Shown here: positions 44,745 to 54,125 of the stretch, one piece after another
Numbering within the stretch: the stretch's first letter is position 1
Layout: each line of letters starts with the position of its first letter
Source of the DNA: Planomicrobium stackebrandtii
GTDB lineage: Bacteria; Bacillota; Bacilli; Bacillales_A; Planococcaceae
Length of the DNA: 64,000 nucleotides
NCBI RefSeq assembly: GCF_030814955.1
Contig: NZ_JAUSWB010000001.1
Location: forward strand, 310,001-374,000
Reading direction: 5' to 3'
Program-made: the position numbers and the translations under genes
The notes under the pieces: model-generated
The model's database searches: none
What the model was told of the DNA's origin: nothing
What the model saw: only the letters and a program-made list of their open reading frames with translations

Positions 44745-44865
44745 TCCGCAAACCAACTCCGCTTTCCTGCGGGCTTGCGCCGAACTAACTCGAACTTGCT
44801 GTCCGAGTGGATTTCGGCACTTCGCTATACCGCGGGAGTCTCCGTTGGTGTGCTCCATATCTTTT
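44745..44865. repeat. GC-rich dispersed repeat, copy B1
   Basis: It begins after AT-rich DNA with CAACTCCGCTTTCCTGCGGG and ends with CCGCGGGAGTCTCCGTTGG. Its outer parts are partly complementary. Positions 44761-44781 are the reverse complement of the GGCGCAAGCCCGCA...AAAGC part of copy A near 13.94 kb. Confidence 0.7.
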
Positions 44866-44949
44866 TAAATCAGAAAAATAAGGAAGAAAATTTTATAAAT
44901 CTTGTAGGTTATTCCGCAAAACATTTAAGTTTGTATTCTCTGGATATCT

Positions 44950-45125
44950 CTTAGAAGAAAGAGTGGAAGGCGGCGAAGGGCAAACATGTGCTCCTGCATC
45001 GCTGCGCTAGCTTCGTCGCAAAGACATTGGTCTCGCTAGCTTCGCCCAATATCTTTCCTGCTGGAGCAGTGAAGCGACGAGGAGGCTCAACGCTTCGCCC
45101 GCGGAAAGCGTCCGCCTGAAACGAT
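44950..45125. repeat. GC-rich dispersed repeat, copy B2
   Basis: It shares 45097-45116 with copy A (18 of 20 bases) and, inverted, 45074-45093 with copy C at 63150-63169. It contains internal GCTAGCTTCG duplications (about 45006-45014 and 45036-45044). Confidence 0.7.
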
Positions 45126-45170
45126 TTCTTCAAAATCTATACTTTTTAACATTTCGACTCATAATATGAA

Positions 45171-45196
45171 GAAAAGCTCCCCCGACAGGAGAGCCT
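45171..45196 (-). terminator. Terminator of RNase P RNA
   Basis: GCTCTCC (minus 45194-45188) pairs with GGGGAGC (45182-45176) around a TGTC loop region, followed by TTTTC on the minus strand. It lies about 20 bp beyond the 3' end of rnpB. Confidence 0.8.
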
Positions 45197-45214
45197 TTGA
45201 TAAGCATTTTAAGA

Positions 45215-45610
45215 CCATGTGAAATTCTATAAGCCATGTTTTGTTTCCACGTACTCAAGCGGTTTGCACCTCGTACTAGTGGACAGCAACCATCTATCTG
45301 CAAGCTTGCGCTTGCCTCTTCATCGGTTCATTTCCTTCAGAAAAGTGCCCCTACCATAATTTGGGTTTCTCGCTCACGGGGTTTACCTCGTTCCACCTGC
45401 ATAATTTCTTATACAGCTCCGTCACTGTGGCACCTTCAGGGTATTTAGGCCATATCCGAAGACTTAGGCGTTCTACCCGCCGTCAGCTATTGCTAGCTGC
45501 CCCAACTTATTGTTTCACTGGGCGCGAACACTACGGTCATCTCAGAACCGTGCGAGCATGGACTTTCCTCTCCAGCATAAATGCCAGAGCGATTGCCAGA
45601 ATTTCAAATG
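45215..45610 (-). ncRNA. rnpB: RNase P RNA, type B
   Basis: On the minus strand the sequence carries hallmark RNase P RNA segments. CTGGAGAGGAAAGTCCATGCTCGCAC (with the GAGGAAAGUCC core) lies near the 5' end, then GACGGCGGG, GCCACAGTGACG, GTGGAACGAGGTAAACCCC, GAGCGAGAAACCCAAATTATGGTAGGGG and AACAAAACATGGCTTATAGAATTTC near the 3' end. The ends pair (45600-45607 with 45221-45228) as helix P1. The layout is that of the Bacillus type B RNA. It processes the 5' ends of tRNAs with the RnpA protein. It sits between gpsB and ypsC as in B. subtilis. Confidence 0.97.
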
Positions 45611-45652
45611 GCTTTACTAGTATACGTTATTTGGCACAATAAAACAATTGTT

Positions 45653-45946
45653 TTAGTTATTGTCCAACTTGTTGCCGAATACATGGTTTTCAAGATGGGA
45701 CAAGCGGCGCAGAATATCGAAGTTTGTTGTTCCGGGTGCCGGTGTCGCCTGTTTTCTTGGCGTGTCTTCCAGTTCCATGCGCAAGCGTTTATTTTCGTTT
45801 TCCAGCTGTTCAATTCGCTTCGCGAAAGCTTCATAATCCTGAATGACTTCGTCCAGGAAATGATCCACTTCATCCTGATTGTAACCGCGCATTGCCGTTT
45901 TAAAATCTTTTTCTAAAATGTCCTTTGATGTAAATTTATTGTCCAT
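45653..45946 (-). CDS. gpsB: Cell division/elongation adaptor GpsB
   Basis: The 97-residue DivIVA-related protein (ATG 45946, AAGGA eight bases upstream) has the membrane-binding N-terminus [37 protein letters not shown], a coiled coil ([20 protein letters not shown]), and a C-terminal [17 protein letters not shown] helix bundle. GpsB forms hexamers at the septum and shuttles PBP1 between division and elongation sites. Its client PonA is encoded about 5 kb away in this window. The longer open frame upstream has no ribosome binding site. Confidence 0.96.
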   Translation of the reverse strand: MDNKFTSKDILEKDFKTAMRGYNQDEVDHFLDEVIQDYEAFAKRIEQLENENKRLRMELEDTPRKQATPAPGTTNFDILRRLSHLENHVFGNKLDNN

Positions 45947-46010
45947 TCCAATCGTCCTTCCATAAAAAGCTACCTTATGATAAGTATAGCATAAGGTGGA
46001 TTTGCCGTGC

Positions 46011-47258
46011 TTAGTTCTCAGCAACTTCAGGGCGTTTTTTTCTCTTTTTCTCTTCCAGGCGCTTCTGCCTTTTGAAGATATCTTCTATGAGGGAATGGCG
46101 TACTTTTGTATGCTCGCTCGCTTCTTTTGCAAAACCGGCCATAGTGATCGCTTGGTCCAGGTCGCGCAATTGATGCTCGTAAAGCTTAGAAGCATGTATC
46201 CATGCCTCCACTTCAATGCTGCCGCGTAAGTGAGGTGCGGCTTCTTTAAACAACTTGACGGCTTCTTCGTGCTTGCCTGCCCTTTTTTTCTGAATGGCCA
46301 GCAAATAACGAGCCAACGCCGAGGAAGCGCCGCGCTCCACTGTCACATGTTCGAGATATGCTGCACTTTGGTCAAACTGTCTCAAGTCTGCATACCATTT
46401 GCCGATATTTGTATAGGCTCCGCTCGTTTCCGACTCCATGTCCTCCATCAACAAATTGGATGACAGCACATACAGCGAAACGAGCGACAGGATATCCAGC
46501 TCGTTATGATACAGCACTTTTGCCAATCCCTCGGGAAACCCGCTTTTCACAGCATCGAGGTAAATGGCAGGGATCAAGTAGCCAGGCACATCCCCTTGCC
46601 GTGTAAAACCAAGCTTTTCTTCTTCAATGGTGCTGAGCTTCATCCGTGCCAGCTCATTTTTCCAAATTCGCTTTGTGCCATGAAACAAATCAATTTGACG
46701 CGGAACCGGAAGCTTCGGAAGAATGTTTCGGTGCATGGTCCAGCGGGACGTCAGCTGCGGCCAGTCAAAGCTTTTGCCATTATAAGAAAAAATGATCGGA
46801 TCGTCCGTTTTCCACAACCCGGTTTCGTACAGAAACGCCGCTTCATGGGAAGGATCCGGCATGATGTACTGCATCATTTCAAAATGGTCGCTGCGCTTTA
46901 CGAGCAGGCCAATCAAAAAGATATACGCACCGGTTCCACTGAGGCCCGTGGTTTCTGTATCAAAAAAAACAAGTGGGTCCTGTTCCTTGAGCTTGAAAGG
47001 ATGATCAAAATCTGTGTTTTGCCACGCCTTCAGCACCGGGTCCAGTTCATTCAACACAACTGAACCATGCCGGGTATCAAAAGGATAGATGATTTTTTTT
47101 TGGAATACGTAGCCGAATTTGTTTTCGACCAACTCCAGTCCGATCCCATTCCACTTGTTTTCATGGAGCGGCCGCTCTGCCGCTTTGGGCTGCTGTTTTT
47201 TGGGCGGCTGTTTTTTCAGCATGCCTTTCATTTGGAGAAGTTTGTTTTCAAATGACAT
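46011..47258 (-). CDS. mrfB: Mitomycin repair exonuclease MrfB (YprB)
   Basis: The 415-residue protein has a DEDDh-type exonuclease domain: [20 protein letters not shown] (D-x-E near residue 100), [12 protein letters not shown] and [15 protein letters not shown] provide the acidic residues and the His. A C-terminal TPR-like region (residues about 285-390) follows. In B. subtilis, MrfB works with the MrfA helicase to repair mitomycin C damage independently of UvrABC. A basic linker ([18 protein letters not shown]) opens the protein. It starts six bases after the mrfA stop, indicating an operon. Confidence 0.93.
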   Translation of the reverse strand: MSFENKLLQMKGMLKKQPPKKQQPKAAERPLHENKWNGIGLELVENKFGYVFQKKIIYPFDTRHGSVVLNELDPVLKAWQNTDFDHPFKLKEQDPLVFFDTETTGLSGTGAYIFLIGLLVKRSDHFEMMQYIMPDPSHEAAFLYETGLWKTDDPIIFSYNGKSFDWPQLTSRWTMHRNILPKLPVPRQIDLFHGTKRIWKNELARMKLSTIEEEKLGFTRQGDVPGYLIPAIYLDAVKSGFPEGLAKVLYHNELDILSLVSLYVLSSNLLMEDMESETSGAYTNIGKWYADLRQFDQSAAYLEHVTVERGASSALARYLLAIQKKRAGKHEEAVKLFKEAAPHLRGSIEVEAWIHASKLYEHQLRDLDQAITMAGFAKEASEHTKVRHSLIEDIFKRQKRLEEKKRKKRPEVAEN

Positions 47259-47264
47259 TCTTCT

Positions 47265-49535
47265 TCACCCCTCTTTGCGAAGCTCATCCAATAGCCGAAT
47301 TACGTGGCTCTTCATACTGATGGCTGCATCCTGTGCCCCTATGCATGATGGGCATCCATCCAGGCATGGACATTCTGAGACGTGCTGCTGCGCTTTATCG
47401 AGCAAGGGCTTCCACAAATCATAAATCCGCTCGCTGATGCCGATGCCGCCTGGGTAGGAATCGTGTATAAAAAACGACGGCATGTCGTTATGCGGCGACT
47501 TCACTTGAGGCACGACATGGACATCCCGACGGTCACATTGAACAAATACGGGAATGAACGATTCGATTGCATATGCCGCTCCGGTCATCGTATCAGACAG
47601 CTCTGATTCCGAAAAATCCGCCGGTTTCGTAAAACTTAACCAAGTTGAAGAAGTATGAAGCTCTTCTGGCGGCAACGAAATCGGGCCAGAGCCAATATTG
47701 TCATGCGAATCAAATCGAATTTTTTTGAATATCGTCGGCATGGCAAGTACAGCAATATCGCCATAGAAAACTTCTGAACTGTTCATCATCTTATCTTTGT
47801 CTTCGCTCATGACTTTTAATTCCACTGCCAGATTGGCATCTGTGAAGTAATCGACGTCGACTTCCCTGACGTAGGCCTTCTTTTCTTCCCAGTCTAAGAT
47901 TTCCACTTGGAACTGCGTCCCTTGATGGAGGTAGATTGCTTCTTCGTGCAGCAGCGTCATTGCACTAAAGCGGTCCATTTCGCCAATTACACGTGTATCG
48001 GCAGGAACTGACTGGTCGATGATGACGACATTTTCCTGTGAAGCAGAGCGCAGGGAAATGTCATGCGCCGGAAAACGGTCGCTCATCCAATGCCAACGAT
48101 CTGAGGTCCGGACAAGCACCCCTTCTTCCTGCAGATACTCCAGCAGTTCCTGCACTTCAAATTCTCCGTACTGATCGTCGATGCGGAATGGCAGTTCAAA
48201 AGAAGCACATTTCAGATGGTCCATCAAGATGATGATGTTCTCCGGATGGATGCGGGCTTCTTCCGGCGATTGGTCCAGCAAATATTCCGGATGGTTGATG
48301 ATGTATTGGTCCAGGGCAGTTGATTGCGCCACATAAATGACCAGTGATTCATCCTGGCGGCGTCCTGCCCGGCCTGCCTGCTGCCAGGCGCTGGCGATAT
48401 TTCCGGGATAGCCCGTCATGATGCATGCCTGAAGCTGGCCAATATCGACGCCAAGTTCCAAAGCATTGGTGGACACGACACACTGAATTGAACCATCGCG
48501 CAAACCTTTTTCAATAGCTCGCCGTTCTGTCGGCAAATAGCCTCCACGATAGCCTTTTATCGAATCATCCTGCAGTTTCATTTTGGTGATGGCCTGCAAA
48601 TACGTTACCAGCATTTCGACGCGAACCCGGCTCTTGGCGAAAACGATCGTCTGAATGCCGTTTTTGATCAGGTGGGTGGCCAAATCGCGGACTTCCAGTA
48701 TTGCACTTCTGCGGACGCCAAAAGTCGGGTGAATAATTGGCGGATTGTAAAAAACAATATGTTTTTTGCCCGAAGGTGCACCGTTTTGGTCAATTAGCTT
48801 ATGAGTACTGTTCGTCAAATTTTCTGCCAGCTCTTTAGGATTGGCGATTGTTGCGGAAGTGCAGATAAAAACCGGGTTGCTGCCATAAAATTCGCAGATC
48901 CGTTTCAGCCTGCGGATGACATGGGCTACGTGCGTCCCGAATATGCCTTTGTACGTATGCAGCTCGTCGATGACTATATAATGAAGGTTCTCAAATAAAG
49001 AGACCCATTTTGTATGGTGCGGCAAGATGGCCGAATGCAGCATGTCCGGATTTGTCATAACGATTTGTCCGGCTTTGCGCACTTTAGTACGGATTGCAGG
49101 AGAAGTATCTCCATCATACGTGTAAGACAAAATCTCTTCTTCCGTCTTCTCAATCAAATCATGCAGATCGCTTTTCTGATCCTGCGCCAATGCTTTTGTG
49201 GGAAACAAGTACAAAGCGCGTGCGCCCGGATCATTCAAAATTTTGTGGAGCACGGGCAAATGATAGCAATAGGATTTGCCCGATGCTGTTGGGGTAACCG
49301 CGGTAAACGAATTGCCGGAGGTTGCCAAATCAAACGCTTCGCGCTGATGGGTATATAATTGTTCAATGCCTTTTTTCCGCAATGCTGCTTTCAGGCTGCC
49401 ATGCATCTCCGGAGGAAAGTCAGCGTATTGTGCAGGTTTTTCCTGCCGCGTATGCCAGTGGACAATCCGTTCCATCATGTCCGGTTCTGTTTTCCATTCA
49501 TTCATCAACTCAGGCAGTTTTTTTCGCTTAATCAT
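47265..49535 (-). CDS. mrfA: Mitomycin repair DEAD-type helicase MrfA (YprA)
   Basis: The roughly 756-residue helicase has Q-motif-like YTHQREAFDLATSG, Walker A TPTASGKSYCYHLP, motif II VIDELHTYKG, motif III FICTSATIANP, motif VI in GRAGRRQDESLV and the C-terminal DUF1998 zinc site CPCLDGCPSCIGA. It unwinds DNA 3'-5' and, with MrfB, repairs mitomycin crosslinks. ATG 49535 overlaps the yppE stop codon and is the likely start; ATG 49553 has no ribosome binding site. The gene pair order matches B. subtilis. Confidence 0.94.
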   Translation of the reverse strand: MIKRKKLPELMNEWKTEPDMMERIVHWHTRQEKPAQYADFPPEMHGSLKAALRKKGIEQLYTHQREAFDLATSGNSFTAVTPTASGKSYCYHLPVLHKILNDPGARALYLFPTKALAQDQKSDLHDLIEKTEEEILSYTYDGDTSPAIRTKVRKAGQIVMTNPDMLHSAILPHHTKWVSLFENLHYIVIDELHTYKGIFGTHVAHVIRRLKRICEFYGSNPVFICTSATIANPKELAENLTNSTHKLIDQNGAPSGKKHIVFYNPPIIHPTFGVRRSAILEVRDLATHLIKNGIQTIVFAKSRVRVEMLVTYLQAITKMKLQDDSIKGYRGGYLPTERRAIEKGLRDGSIQCVVSTNALELGVDIGQLQACIMTGYPGNIASAWQQAGRAGRRQDESLVIYVAQSTALDQYIINHPEYLLDQSPEEARIHPENIIILMDHLKCASFELPFRIDDQYGEFEVQELLEYLQEEGVLVRTSDRWHWMSDRFPAHDISLRSASQENVVIIDQSVPADTRVIGEMDRFSAMTLLHEEAIYLHQGTQFQVEILDWEEKKAYVREVDVDYFTDANLAVELKVMSEDKDKMMNSSEVFYGDIAVLAMPTIFKKIRFDSHDNIGSGPISLPPEELHTSSTWLSFTKPADFSESELSDTMTGAAYAIESFIPVFVQCDRRDVHVVPQVKSPHNDMPSFFIHDSYPGGIGISERIYDLWKPLLDKAQQHVSECPCLDGCPSCIGAQDAAISMKSHVIRLLDELRKEG

Positions 49536-49896
49536 GCTCAGCACTCTTTTCATCTATGGCCAGCATAAAAGTCTGAAGCGTGTATTGGGCGGCCTGGATC
49601 GTCTGGATAAAACGTTTTTTGCTGGTCTCCTTATAAAAGCTCTGAACAAAAAATTGTGCCATGCCTTCTGCGGCAGTGTCGATTGTCGGCTTGTGGACAT
49701 ACTTCGGCCGCTCCTGTTGAATATAAAGCAATGATTCTTGTTGCCATTCATTTATTTTGCCGTGCCAGTAATCTGCGTATGGTTTAACATCTTCATAAAA
49801 ATCCGGAACCGCATCCGTTTCACGCATTTCAAAAAAACGGTCCTGGCATTTTCCGCATTCGTCGTATAATGCAGAAGAGAGTTCTCTAACTGTCAT
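49528..49896 (-). CDS. yppE: DUF1798 family protein YppE
   Basis: This 122-residue all-helical protein begins MTVRELSSALYDECGKCQDRFFEMRETDAVPDFYEDVKPYADYWHGKINEWQ and has IQTIQAAQYTLQTFML near its end, the DUF1798 pattern of B. subtilis YppE. Its molecular function is unknown. Its stop codon overlaps the mrfA start by eight bases, so it is the first gene of the yppE-mrfA-mrfB operon, consistent with the conserved neighbourhood. Confidence 0.85.
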   Translation of the reverse strand: MTVRELSSALYDECGKCQDRFFEMRETDAVPDFYEDVKPYADYWHGKINEWQQESLLYIQQERPKYVHKPTIDTAAEGMAQFFVQSFYKETSKKRFIQTIQAAQYTLQTFMLAIDEKSAEHD

Positions 49897-50273
49897 TTTG
49901 CAACCCCTCCATTGCCATTAGTTTATCATATTCGCCAATACGGCACGACTTTTATCGAACAAGCATTCTTCCCATTTGGAACAGCTTAAGAAATCCGTTA
50001 TTATTAGAGAACATACAGAAGTTGGATTCATCACTTAGTTTTTAGGGAAGTATAAGGAAGATGCTCAGTTTTCCCGATGTCCGGGAAAATAGGGCAAGCT
50101 GAAGGCTTCCACCGAAATGGATCTTATACAACTATGCAAGAACCATTGTTTTCTGGAACTTTATGAGGCTGGAATTCTTAGACGTCATTTTTCCGACTTA
50201 AATTGTTGAAACCTTTCATCATATCAGTCGTCTAAAAGCTTGTGATATGATAGAGTAAGCGAGGTGTATCACA
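49897..50273. other. Intergenic region between divergent yppE and recU operons
   Basis: This interval must hold promoters for both directions. A TGATATGAT extended -10-like sequence lies at about 50241-50249 before recU. Between 50050 and 50129 there is an unexplained element with nested complementary segments, described separately. Confidence 0.6.
50050..50129. ncRNA. Candidate structured RNA or regulatory element upstream of recU
   Basis: GTATAAG (50050-50056) pairs with CTTATAC (50123-50129), GGAAG (50056-50060) with CTTCC (50106-50110), CAG (50066-50068) with CTG (50099-50101), and TTTTCCCG (50069-50076) with CGGGAAAA (50082-50089). CCA/TGG forms a small side hairpin (50109-50120). The helices nest into a branched fold about 80 bases long. 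I do not recognise a known riboswitch class. Confidence 0.35.
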
Positions 50274-50885
50274 ATGGCAATCAATTATCCAAATGGAAAA
50301 AAATTTGTTCCTTCAAAAGAACAGCCTGCCAAACAACAAACGGCCAAGAAAAACAAGAAGGATTTTTCCTTCAGCAACCGCGGGAAGACATTAGAGGACG
50401 AGTTGAACGAGACCAATGATTATTATCTTCAGTTGGGATTAGCAGTCATCCATAAAAAGCCCGTGCCTCTGCAAATCGTTAAAGTCGAGTATCCTTCCAG
50501 AAGTGCTGCCGTCATTCGGGAAGCTTATTTCCAGTCCCCTTCCACAACAGATTACAACGGTGTATGGAATGGAAAATACATTGACTTCGAGGCGAAAGAA
50601 ACAGAAAGCAAAACTTCATTTCCATTGAAGAACATTCATGATCACCAAATCCATCATATGTCCCAAGTGGTCAAACAAAATGGAGTGGCGTTTATGATCA
50701 TCCGTTTTTCATCCTGGCAGCGGTATTTCATCATGCCTTACGGAGAACTCGAAGTGTTCTGGAACCGGATGTTGACTGGCGGAAGAAAATCGGTTACTTT
50801 GCAGGAAATTGAAGAAACTTCATTTGAACTAACACCTGGAGCGTTTCCTCGCATCAATTATTTGCCTCTTCTGAACAAGCTTTAA
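50274..50885 (+). CDS. recU: Holliday junction resolvase RecU
   Basis: The 203-residue nuclease cleaves four-way junctions during recombination and chromosome segregation. SFSNRGKTLEDELNETNDYYLQLGLAVIHKKPVPLQIVKVEYP is followed by the catalytic core DYNGVWNGKYIDFEAKETESKTSFPLKNIHDHQIHHM (E-x-K after the conserved Asp), then AFMIIRFSSWQRYFIMPY. It has a basic disordered N-terminus. GAGGTG lies before the ATG. ponA follows after 34 bp, reproducing the recU-ponA operon of Bacilli. Confidence 0.97.
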   Translation: MAINYPNGKKFVPSKEQPAKQQTAKKNKKDFSFSNRGKTLEDELNETNDYYLQLGLAVIHKKPVPLQIVKVEYPSRSAAVIREAYFQSPSTTDYNGVWNGKYIDFEAKETESKTSFPLKNIHDHQIHHMSQVVKQNGVAFMIIRFSSWQRYFIMPYGELEVFWNRMLTGGRKSVTLQEIEETSFELTPGAFPRINYLPLLNKL

Positions 50886-50919
50886 GCACCATCATATATA
50901 TGAAAGTGAGGAACCGAAC

Positions 50920-53739
50920 TTGAGCGATAAGCAAATTTCGCGTGAAGAACGCCGAAAAGCAATTGAACGCCAAAAGAAGACCACCAATAAAAAGAAAAAG
51001 AAATCACCTGCAGTGACTTGGATAAAACGCATCCTGCTTGCACTGGTGGCAATCGGGATTGCAGGGTTTGTTTTTGGAGCATCCCTGTTTGCCTTCTATG
51101 CCAGCAGTGCCCCGGAAATCGATGAAGAACTTCTTCGCGATCCGATCAGCCCAACTTTTTATGCTGCAGATGGTGAAACAGAAATTCCCTACATCACCTC
51201 AGAAAATCGGGAATACGTCAATTATGAAGATATTCCAAAAACGATGGAAGATGCTATTTTAGCAACGGAGGATAACCGGTTCTACGAACACTCCGGAATT
51301 GACGTTATCCGCCTGGGCGGTGCAGTCATTGCCAATATCACTGGCGGCTTTGGTTCACAAGGTGCCAGCACAATCACCCAGCAAGTCATTAAAAATTCGT
51401 TTCTGACTAATGACAAGACCTTAAAACGAAAAGCACAAGAAGCTTACCTGGCATACAAGCTCGAACAAGAATACGAAAAAGAAGAAATATTCGAGATGTA
51501 TTTCAATAAAATACTGATGTCCGGCAATATCTACGGATTCGGTACAGCCTCAGAATATTTTTACGGCAAACCACTCGGCGAGCTGACGCTTGCTGAATCA
51601 GCTTTGCTTGCCGGAATGCCGCAAAGCCCGAATGGCTATAACCCATTCAAAAATCCAGAACGTGCCGAAGAACGCCGAAATGTCGTTTTGAGCCTGATGG
51701 ATCAGCATGAAAAAATTAGCACAGAAGAAAAAGAACAGGCACAAGCGCTGCCAGTAATCGATTCTTTGGTGCCTGAAGGCGAACGCCAACAGCAAACACC
51801 AAATGCCGAATACACCGCCTTTATGGAAATGGTCGAGGATGAACTTGATACACTTGAAGGCGACTATTCGCTTGATGAAGGTTTGACAATTTACACGACA
51901 TTGGAGCCTTATGTCCAAACAAAAGTAAACGAAGCGATGGCTTCTGATTTATTTTTTGATGACAATGTCGAATCTGCCATGACTGTTGTAGACACCAAAA
52001 CTGGCGGAATCAGCGCGGTTGGTGCGGCCCGTGAATACTCGGGTGATGTCCGCCACAACTATGCAACAGCTACAGACCGGTCTGTCGGGTCAACCATTAA
52101 ACCATTATTGGATTATGGACCTGCCATCGAATACTTGGATTGGTCTACTGGCCAAACGGTTGTCGATGAACCTTATTCCTATGAAGACAACGACCAGGAA
52201 ATTCGCAACGTCGACGGTGATTTCCTTGGAACGATGACCATCCGCGAAGCACTTTACCGATCCCGCAACATTCCTGCAGTTAAAACCTTGCAGGAAGTCG
52301 GCACAGAAGATGCCGGCGAATTCATGAGCAATATTGGACTCGATATGGAAAACATTTATGAATCTACAGCATTAGGATCTGCTAACTTCTCTACAGTCCA
52401 AATGGCAGGTGCTTATGCTGCATTCGGCAACCAAGGTGAATTCAATAAGCCGCATACCATCAAAAAAATTGTTTTCCGCGATGGCTCGACTGAACAAATT
52501 GTAGCACCTGAACCGGAACAGGCAATGAAAGACAGTACAGCATACATGGTCACAGATATTCTTAGAGATGTTGTAGACCTGAACGTGCCTGGCTCTACCG
52601 GCAAAGAAGTCGCCATCAATGGACTGGATATGGCCGGTAAAACTGGTACGACCAACTACTCACTTGAAGATCTCGAAAAGTATGGACTAGATTCCAGCTC
52701 CGCGCTGGATGTGTGGTTTGCTGGCTACACAACGGATTATTCGATTTCGGTTTGGAGCGGTTATCCCGATCGGTCAACACCGATTGATACTGATTCAAAC
52801 GAACGCCTGTTAGCTCAGCGTCTGTTTAAAAATGTCATGTCCGAAATTTCCTCACCCGAAACTGCTCGCTTCCAGCAACCGGAATCAGTAACCGAGCAAG
52901 TTGTTGAAGTAGGCTCTGATCCATTGAAATTGGCTAGTGCCTTTACTCCATACAACATGAGAAGCTCTGAACTATTTGCACGTGGCACTGAACCAAATTC
53001 AGTTTCACAGCGCTATGTCGTAGAAGATTTGGATACACCAAGCGGATTGCGCGCAAACGTTCAAGGCAGCTCAGCTCAGCTATCCTGGAACTACGGGGAT
53101 GACGATGTATCATTCGAAGTGTCCGTGGAGGTCGATGGATCGAGTTCAGTTCTCACCACTTCTTCAAGCCAGTCCTATACATTTAATGGCCTTGAAGAAG
53201 GAAAGAACTATACGTTCCGTGTCGTTGCGGTCAATAGCACACAACGAAGCGATCCAGCTTCGACTATAGTAGAAGTTGCTGCCGCTCCTGAGGAACCTGA
53301 AGAAGAACCGGCCGAAGAGCCGGTTGAAGAAGAACCAGCAGAAGAAGAGCCAGTTGAAGAAGAACCGGTTGAAGAAGAACCGGTTGAAGAAGAACCGGCC
53401 GAAGAAGAACCGGCCGAAGAAGAACCAGCTGAAGAAGAACCAGCAGAAGAAGAGCCAGCTGAGGAAGAACCGGCGGCTGATGAACCTGTTGTAGAAGAAC
53501 CGGCCGAAGACCCAATTGATGTTCCTGAAGATCCAACTGAAGAAGAAGAAAACGAAACACCTTCTGTAAACAGCAGTGAAAATCGGAACAGCAATGGCAA
53601 TAACGGTAATAACGGCAACAATGGCAATAGCAACTCTGCCGAAGAGAATGAAAACGAGAGCAGCAACGAGAACGACAATGGCAGTAATGATAGCCAAGAT
53701 GGCGATGCTGACAATGAAGAAAATGAAGAAAATAACTAA
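50920..53739 (+). CDS. ponA: Class A penicillin-binding protein 1 (PonA) with FN3 domain and repetitive acidic tail
   Basis: The 939-residue bifunctional peptidoglycan synthase (TTG start, GTGAGGA upstream) has a basic cytosolic tail (MSDKQISREERRKAIERQKKT...), one span (about residues 36-60) and a GT51 domain with ATEDNRFYEHSGID and GASTITQQVIKN. The transpeptidase domain carries STIK (nucleophile Ser near 390), SRN and KTGT. A fibronectin-III-like domain (about 705-785) is followed by ten tandem [VA]EEEP pentapeptides and an Asn/Ser-rich tail ending DNEENEENN. Most of the last 150 residues look disordered. GpsB, its regulator in B. subtilis, is nearby. Confidence 0.96.
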   Translation: MSDKQISREERRKAIERQKKTTNKKKKKSPAVTWIKRILLALVAIGIAGFVFGASLFAFYASSAPEIDEELLRDPISPTFYAADGETEIPYITSENREYVNYEDIPKTMEDAILATEDNRFYEHSGIDVIRLGGAVIANITGGFGSQGASTITQQVIKNSFLTNDKTLKRKAQEAYLAYKLEQEYEKEEIFEMYFNKILMSGNIYGFGTASEYFYGKPLGELTLAESALLAGMPQSPNGYNPFKNPERAEERRNVVLSLMDQHEKISTEEKEQAQALPVIDSLVPEGERQQQTPNAEYTAFMEMVEDELDTLEGDYSLDEGLTIYTTLEPYVQTKVNEAMASDLFFDDNVESAMTVVDTKTGGISAVGAAREYSGDVRHNYATATDRSVGSTIKPLLDYGPAIEYLDWSTGQTVVDEPYSYEDNDQEIRNVDGDFLGTMTIREALYRSRNIPAVKTLQEVGTEDAGEFMSNIGLDMENIYESTALGSANFSTVQMAGAYAAFGNQGEFNKPHTIKKIVFRDGSTEQIVAPEPEQAMKDSTAYMVTDILRDVVDLNVPGSTGKEVAINGLDMAGKTGTTNYSLEDLEKYGLDSSSALDVWFAGYTTDYSISVWSGYPDRSTPIDTDSNERLLAQRLFKNVMSEISSPETARFQQPESVTEQVVEVGSDPLKLASAFTPYNMRSSELFARGTEPNSVSQRYVVEDLDTPSGLRANVQGSSAQLSWNYGDDDVSFEVSVEVDGSSSVLTTSSSQSYTFNGLEEGKNYTFRVVAVNSTQRSDPASTIVEVAAAPEEPEEEPAEEPVEEEPAEEEPVEEEPVEEEPVEEEPAEEEPAEEEPAEEEPAEEEPAEEEPAADEPVVEEPAEDPIDVPEDPTEEEENETPSVNSSENRNSNGNNGNNGNNGNSNSAEENENESSNENDNGSNDSQDGDADNEENEENN
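53323..53472 (+). repeat. 15-bp tandem repeat coding [VA]EEEP in ponA
   Basis: Ten consecutive 15-base units of the form GYN-GAR-GAA-GAR-CCN, with little variation, encode ten acidic pentapeptides. Flanking imperfect units (EEP, EEEP, AADEP, VVEEP) suggest older decayed copies. The array may vary in copy number between strains. Confidence 0.9.
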
Positions 53740-53746
53740 ACCATCA

Positions 53747-53781
53747 AAAACCCCCGAATGCCAACGCATTCGGGGGTTTTG
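53747..53781. terminator. Bidirectional terminator between ponA and ypoC
   Basis: AAAACCCCCGAATG (53747-53760) pairs with CATTCGGGGGTTTT (53767-53780). A/T runs lie on both sides, and the genes on either side are convergent. Confidence 0.93.
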
Positions 53782-53786
53782 CCATG

Positions 53787-54125
53787 CTATTCATTTAAAC
53801 GTTTGAGATCGATTCTCTTTCTGGCTATAGTCTTCTTCAGTTCCGTAAACAATTCATCCAATTGACGGTAAGCAGCATAGGTTCCTGGGGATGACTCGAC
53901 AAACGACAGGCGTTCCGAACCGTTCAGCGGCTGGAATCCGCTATCCTGCAGCGCTTCGCGGCAATGAGCCAGCAATTGATAGTACAGCTCAATACCAGCC
54001 TGTATAACCTCTTTTGAACGCTTGTTCCGCTGGCTATGCAGAAGAGCCAAATCTTTGGCAATCCGATCCCATTCCAGAAAGTAGGGATCGAGCTGTTCTT
54101 TAGTTAACTTCTGTGACGATTTCAT
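53787..54125 (-). CDS. ypoC: YpoC family protein
   Basis: From ATG 54125 the product is 112 residues: MKSSQKLTKEQLDPYFLEWDRIAKDLALLHSQRNKRSKEVIQAGIELYYQLLAHCREAL and ERLSFVESSPGTYAAYRQLDELFTELKKTIARK. It is an all-helical protein like B. subtilis YpoC, function unknown. It overlaps the end of nth by 26 bases, continuing the dnaD-nth-ypoC order of B. subtilis. The longer open frame lies inside nth and is not real coding. Confidence 0.8.
   Translation of the reverse strand: MKSSQKLTKEQLDPYFLEWDRIAKDLALLHSQRNKRSKEVIQAGIELYYQLLAHCREALQDSGFQPLNGSERLSFVESSPGTYAAYRQLDELFTELKKTIARKRIDLKRLNE

Larger units (their letters stand above)
44610..45170. other. Repeat-bearing intergenic interval between ypsC and rnpB
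   Basis: No gene is visible in this roughly 560-bp interval. It holds two copies of a GC-rich repeat (44745-44865 and 44950-45125), separated by AT-rich sequence, and the duplicated hexanucleotide context TTCCGCAAA. Confidence 0.6.

Noticed and set aside
45236..45642. Small plus-strand frames over 45.2-45.6 kb
   Set aside because: The interval is RNase P RNA on the minus strand; the frames are chance readings.
53164..53769. Long minus-strand frames opposite the ponA tail
   Set aside because: They are low-complexity shadows (FFFNRFFF, SSAGSSS) of the GAAGAAGAACCG tandem repeat, with no ribosome binding site.
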